This document shows, piece after piece, positions 61,612 through 64,000 of a DNA stretch of 64,000 nt (positions are counted from its first letter, which is position 1; every line of letters begins with the position of its first letter). The translations under genes and the position numbers were made by a program. The notes below the pieces were generated by a model that searched no databases, was not told the origin of the DNA, and saw only the letters and a list, made by a program, of their open reading frames with translations. The stretch is taken from assembly GCF_029269745.1 (NCBI RefSeq), contig NZ_JARJHT010000001.1:620001-684000 (forward strand), written 5' to 3'. The DNA is from Polluticoccus soli (GTDB taxonomy: Bacteria; Bacteroidota; Bacteroidia; Chitinophagales; Chitinophagaceae).

Positions 61612-61619
61612 TAACTTTG
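61612..61619 (+). promoter_or_regulatory. Exact TAnnTTTG box of the MEDS gene
   Basis: TAACTTTG, 22 nt before the ATG at 61642. Confidence 0.5.
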
Positions 61620-61641
61620 GATTCATAAACGGCCATGTTTA

Positions 61642-62271
61642 ATGCAACAATTAACCCTTGGCGGGTGGACCCGCGCTAGTGCAGATCGGTTTTGGGGCGA
61701 GTTAGCGCAAACCGACCATGTGTTACAGGTATACACTTCAGACGAAGTGTTGCTCGACGCCCTGACGGGCTTTGTAGGGACAGGTATCAACAGCGGCGAC
61801 TGCGTGGTGATCATTGCCACGGCCCAGCACCTCAACGGGCTCGACGCGCGCCTCCGGGACCTCGGCATACACCCCTCTTCTCTTATAAGCGACGACCGCT
61901 ACATACCCCTGGTGGCCGATATTATGCTCGACAGGATAATGGTAGACGGCATGCCCGATCCCCTGCGCCTGCGCGCACTTATCGACAGCCTGCTGTACAG
62001 GGCCCGCCTGCGCGGCCGTAAGGTGCGGTTCTTTGGCGAAATGGCACCGCTGCTTTGGGAGGAAGGTAAAACGGAAGCGGCAGCCCGTCTCGAAGAGCTG
62101 GCCACCGCCATCAGCACTGCCGAACAGTTCAGCGTGTTTTGCGCCTACCCCGAAAGCGCCCTTGCGCCCAACAAAGCCACCTCCATACGCCAGCTATGCA
62201 GCTGCCATAGCAAAGTGATAGGTGGCAGCGAGTTACAGATGCAGCGCGTGCACTACCGCATCAGCTCCTGA
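61642..62271 (+). CDS. MEDS-domain (DcmR-like sensory) protein
   Basis: 209 aa. The MEDS domain is visible as DHVLQVYTSDEVLLDALTGF (residues 26-45), GDCVVIIATAQHLNGLDARL, and RGRKVRFFGEMAPLLWEEGKTEAAARLEELA near 124-154. It is a stand-alone domain without histidine kinase or DNA-binding parts, so it may bind a ligand or partner; MEDS domains are found in methanogen/methylotroph sensors such as DcmR. The gene is GC-rich (about 65-70% on the lines I counted against about 45% elsewhere), suggesting recent transfer. Confidence 0.85.
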   Translation: MQQLTLGGWTRASADRFWGELAQTDHVLQVYTSDEVLLDALTGFVGTGINSGDCVVIIATAQHLNGLDARLRDLGIHPSSLISDDRYIPLVADIMLDRIMVDGMPDPLRLRALIDSLLYRARLRGRKVRFFGEMAPLLWEEGKTEAAARLEELATAISTAEQFSVFCAYPESALAPNKATSIRQLCSCHSKVIGGSELQMQRVHYRISS

Positions 62272-62327
62272 CCAGCTGTTAACAATAGGGCATGAATTTT
62301 TAGCCTTGTCTTACAAAATTGATTGTT

Positions 62328-62525
62328 ATGGCTAGAAATGAACATAGCGGCAAGCGAAACTGGGCAAGCGATCGCGCCCGCGTTGCCGGCGGACAGGAAC
62401 ATGAGGTGAGGTATCTTGCAGAAACACTCCACTGCAGCGAAGACCAGGTGCGCGAAGCCATTGCAGCCGTAGGCAACAGCCGCGTTAAAATACAGGACTA
62501 TATCAAACGCCACAGCCGGCGCTAG
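62328..62525 (+). CDS. DUF3606 small protein
   Basis: 65 aa. It matches the DUF3606 pattern: WASDRARVAGGQEHEVRYLAETL then a helix with CSEDQVREAIAAVG and the end VKIQDYIKRHSRR. The protein is basic. It shares the GC-rich composition of the MEDS gene 56 nt upstream, so both may have arrived together. Function unknown. Confidence 0.8.
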   Translation: MARNEHSGKRNWASDRARVAGGQEHEVRYLAETLHCSEDQVREAIAAVGNSRVKIQDYIKRHSRR

Positions 62526-62614
62526 AATTTTGTAACTTTATACGGTTGGGGGGCACTGTCCCCCGACCCTGCGAAAAGAGCAGCAGCAATGTTGCTCTTT
62601 TTGATTTTAGCACT

Positions 62615-62655
62615 AGTCCCCCTCCTCTCCTTGAGGAGGGGCGGAGGGGTGGTTG
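62615..62655. repeat. REP-like GC-rich element, copy 1
   Basis: AGTCCCCCTCC... with a CCCCTCCT/AGGAGGGG-type palindrome, followed by GCGGAGGGGTGGTTG. Copy 2 at 62731-62770 is nearly identical and in the same orientation; they are 75 bp apart. Confidence 0.8.
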
Positions 62656-62730
62656 TTCATCAAGGCTGTCATTCCGACGCCAGGAGGAATCTGCCTGGAC
62701 TCAGCGGTGCCGCCCAATAGAAATCCTTAC

Positions 62731-62770
62731 AGTCCCCCTCCTTTTCTAAGGAGGGGCGGAGGGGTGGTTG
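62731..62770. repeat. REP-like GC-rich element, copy 2
   Basis: Direct repeat of the element at 62615-62655, with one loop change (CTCC TT GAGG versus CTTTTCTAAGG). Such elements are typically dispersed through a genome. Confidence 0.8.
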
Positions 62771-62894
62771 CTGAGTAGCGCCATGCCGACTAGTTTTTGC
62801 AGCCAGCTGACACTTTACTATCAAGCCCCCGTTGCGTCGCACTCTTGTACGTCTCCAAGTCTATTCATCAAACCTCAATGTCACACCCACCAAA

Positions 62895-63089
62895 CGTCAT
62901 TGCGAGGAGCTCCCATGACCTTGAACAATGGACCGCAGGTGCAGCGACGAAGCAATCTAGTCCAAACGTGAGCTCACGCTATGTTGAGTTGTCGTAGAAT
63001 ATAATTTGATCTATGGATTTCTATGCCCTACGCGTGGCTAGATTGCTTCGGACGTATTTGCATTCGCAAATACTCTCTCGCAATGACGG
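62895..63089. repeat. 195-bp imperfect palindrome with CGTCATTGCGAG ends
   Basis: Outer ends CGTCATTGCGAG (62895-62906) and CTCGCAATGACG (63078-63089) are perfect reverse complements. Inside them CGAAGCAATCTAG (62948-62960) pairs with CTAGATTGCTTCG (63038-63050). The sequence type, built on CGTCATTGCGAG and CGAAGCAATCT, is widely dispersed in bacterial genomes as a repeat family; which family this belongs to needs a database search. Confidence 0.8.
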
Positions 63090-63162
63090 AAATGGGGGTG
63101 ATAAGACAAAAAAACCACTGCAGTGATCCAGCTCAAAACCTTTTGAGTTCTAGTGGGCCGCA

Positions 63163-63458
63163 GTGGCATCGCAGGTGTACCGAATAGGCCTTTCTAGGGC
63201 GCTCCGGGCTTTACGATAGGTAAATATACAGATGGACTGCCTATATCGTTGTTGGTGAAGAACACCAACAACGGCGGAAAGTTAAAAGCCACCGCATTGG
63301 TCCCGGCTCGAACTTATAGGGTTCTTTCGGGCTTTACGGTGGCATCGCAGGTGTACCGGATCAACCTTTCAAGGGTCCTCCGGGCTTTACGACAGGTAAA
63401 TATACAGACGGATTACCTATATCGTTGTTGGTGAAGAACACCAACAACGGCGAAAATC
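63163..63458. repeat. Two tandem ~120-bp repeats with internal hairpins
   Basis: The block starting GTGGCATCGCAGGTGTACCG recurs at 63339, 176 bp later. Each copy includes CGGGCTTTACGA and a perfect hairpin CGTTGTTGGTG/CACCAACAACG (63247-63273 and 63423-63449, loop AAGAA). The copies differ by point changes and are out of frame with each other, and copy 1 has an in-frame stop. Both frames read as a GFT(I/T)GKYTDGLPISLLVKNTNNG-like peptide, so a degraded coding sequence is possible. Confidence 0.7.
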
Positions 63459-63674
63459 ATTGCTGCCTATGTCGAAGAAAACGCAGGCCCTCGCCACCGG
63501 GTACAGCCCAGCGCAGCATCCTGCGAATAACGAAGCCCGCGTTACCGGCTAATCAATCCGGCACAGAATCTCCGTCGATGTAAAATTAAGGAACTGGTAA
63601 TCTATGTTTCTTACATTTGTATTCGCGGGGTTAATAGCCCGGCGAGCCAGGGGGAGCGCTACAGCTCCCCTGTT

Positions 63675-64000
63675 TCATTCTTCCCCACGCTGTTTGGTGA
63701 GAAAGGTATCCATCATATCGTACTCTTCAGCATTCTTGACCAGCATGCCCCACTCATGCTCATCAAGCGCAGGCGCAACAACAGTAAATTCATCCACTAA
63801 CGTCCACGAGGCTGGAAGTATCTTGTTCAGCACCTCGTTAGTTACCAACAGCGGCCGCAGAGGGTCTCTATGCAGCATGATATAATCATACTTGTCCACG
63901 AGGCAGTCGATTCCGGGAACTATTAGTTTTACAATAGATGGCTTGCCATCATTCCCTACCTCCATAATATTCCCATAACCAAAATCGGGCAATCCCCATT
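63675..64000 (-). CDS. Partial protein-coding gene running off the window
   Basis: At least 108 residues, C-terminal part of an unidentified protein; the open frame continues past base 64000 so the start is unknown. Visible text is LPDFGYGNIMEVGNDGKP followed by IVPGIDCLVDKYDYIMLHRDPLRPL, VVAPALDEHEWGMLVKNAEEYDMMDTFLTKQ and a charged end. Acidic and beta/alpha mixed; no domain recognised. A TTG at 63992 should not be taken as the start without the upstream sequence. Confidence 0.55.
   Translation of the reverse strand, partial: WGLPDFGYGNIMEVGNDGKPSIVKLIVPGIDCLVDKYDYIMLHRDPLRPLLVTNEVLNKILPASWTLVDEFTVVAPALDEHEWGMLVKNAEEYDMMDTFLTKQRGEE

Larger units (their letters stand above)
60781..61641. 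other. 861-bp non-coding stretch
   Basis: No convincing gene. A 69-codon open frame at 60996-61205 has no family resemblance or signal, so I do not call it. The region contains a large perfect palindrome (61336-61399) and, at the end, the promoter box of the MEDS gene. Confidence 0.6.
62526..63674. other. 1.15-kb repeat-rich region without genes
   Basis: Holds two REP-like elements, one large palindrome and two copies of a 176-bp-spaced repeat (listed separately). Several open frames of 60-70 codons read through these repeats; I regard them as spurious because the copies change frame relative to one another. Confidence 0.65.

Noticed and set aside
63651-63669. GGGGAGC/GCTCCCC hairpin as terminator of the partial gene
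   Set aside because: No T-run on the minus strand; it may be only a palindrome.
1-64000. CRISPR arrays, transposases, rRNA, selenocysteine tRNA
   Set aside because: No spaced identical short repeats of CRISPR type, and no gene or fold of these kinds is visible.

Overview
The window looks like a chromosomal segment of a Bacteroidota bacterium, most likely of the Chitinophagaceae/Chitinophagales type (an inference, not a placement). Supporting signs are TAnnTTTG-type promoter boxes instead of E. coli-like ones, almost no Shine-Dalgarno sequences, six secreted proteins with C-terminal type IX secretion (T9SS) sorting domains, TonB receptors with carboxypeptidase-like N-termini, DUF4249 lipoproteins, a FecI/FecR surface-signalling pair and a bacillithiol gene (bshC). 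I see no prophage, transposase, CRISPR array or rRNA.

Region by region. 1-9.7 kb is mostly housekeeping: bshC, an outer-membrane barrel protein, the murein-recycling ligase mpl, a DnaQ-type exonuclease, a dolichol-phosphate-mannose-synthase-like glycosyltransferase, a WbqC protein, a GWxTD protein, dapF and recR. 9.7-19.1 kb holds a diverged tandem pair of small T9SS proteins, a MazG-like hydrolase, a MoxR ATPase with a DinB-like partner, and several lineage-specific lipoproteins and secreted proteins. 19.1-25.5 kb has rpe, a TonB-dependent receptor and a large secreted thermolysin/fungalysin-like protease. A tRNA-Lys(UUU) with a clear promoter and terminator follows. 25.9-37.3 kb is taken up by two giant T9SS cell-surface proteins (1215 and 2534 aa). 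The second carries sixteen ~90-aa repeats that partly alternate between two types.

37.3-43.3 kb is the most unusual locus, all on the minus strand: a small HExxH protein, two different Fe(II)/2-oxoglutarate hydroxylases, three paralogous tail-collar (MdpB-like) proteins, a periplasmic-binding-protein-fold protein without a signal peptide, and a formyltransferase. A possible broken micro-gene for a secreted peptide lies between the hydroxylases and the collar genes. No phage structural genes accompany it, so I propose it as a candidate undescribed modification or surface-fibre system.

43.4-51.9 kb is a cell-surface-signalling operon: ECF sigma factor, FecR anti-sigma, STN-containing TonB receptor, DUF4249, second TonB receptor, DUF4249. 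52-59.6 kb includes a selenium pair (mnmH-selD), a KGG-repeat stress protein, another T9SS protein and pyrD. From about 60.8 kb the window becomes gene-poor and repeat-rich, with perfect palindromes, REP-like elements and tandem 176-bp units. This part surrounds a short GC-rich island with a MEDS-domain protein and a DUF3606 protein.

Across the window many start codons lie only 3-9 nt downstream of a TAnnTTTG-like box, which suggests leaderless or near-leaderless transcripts.
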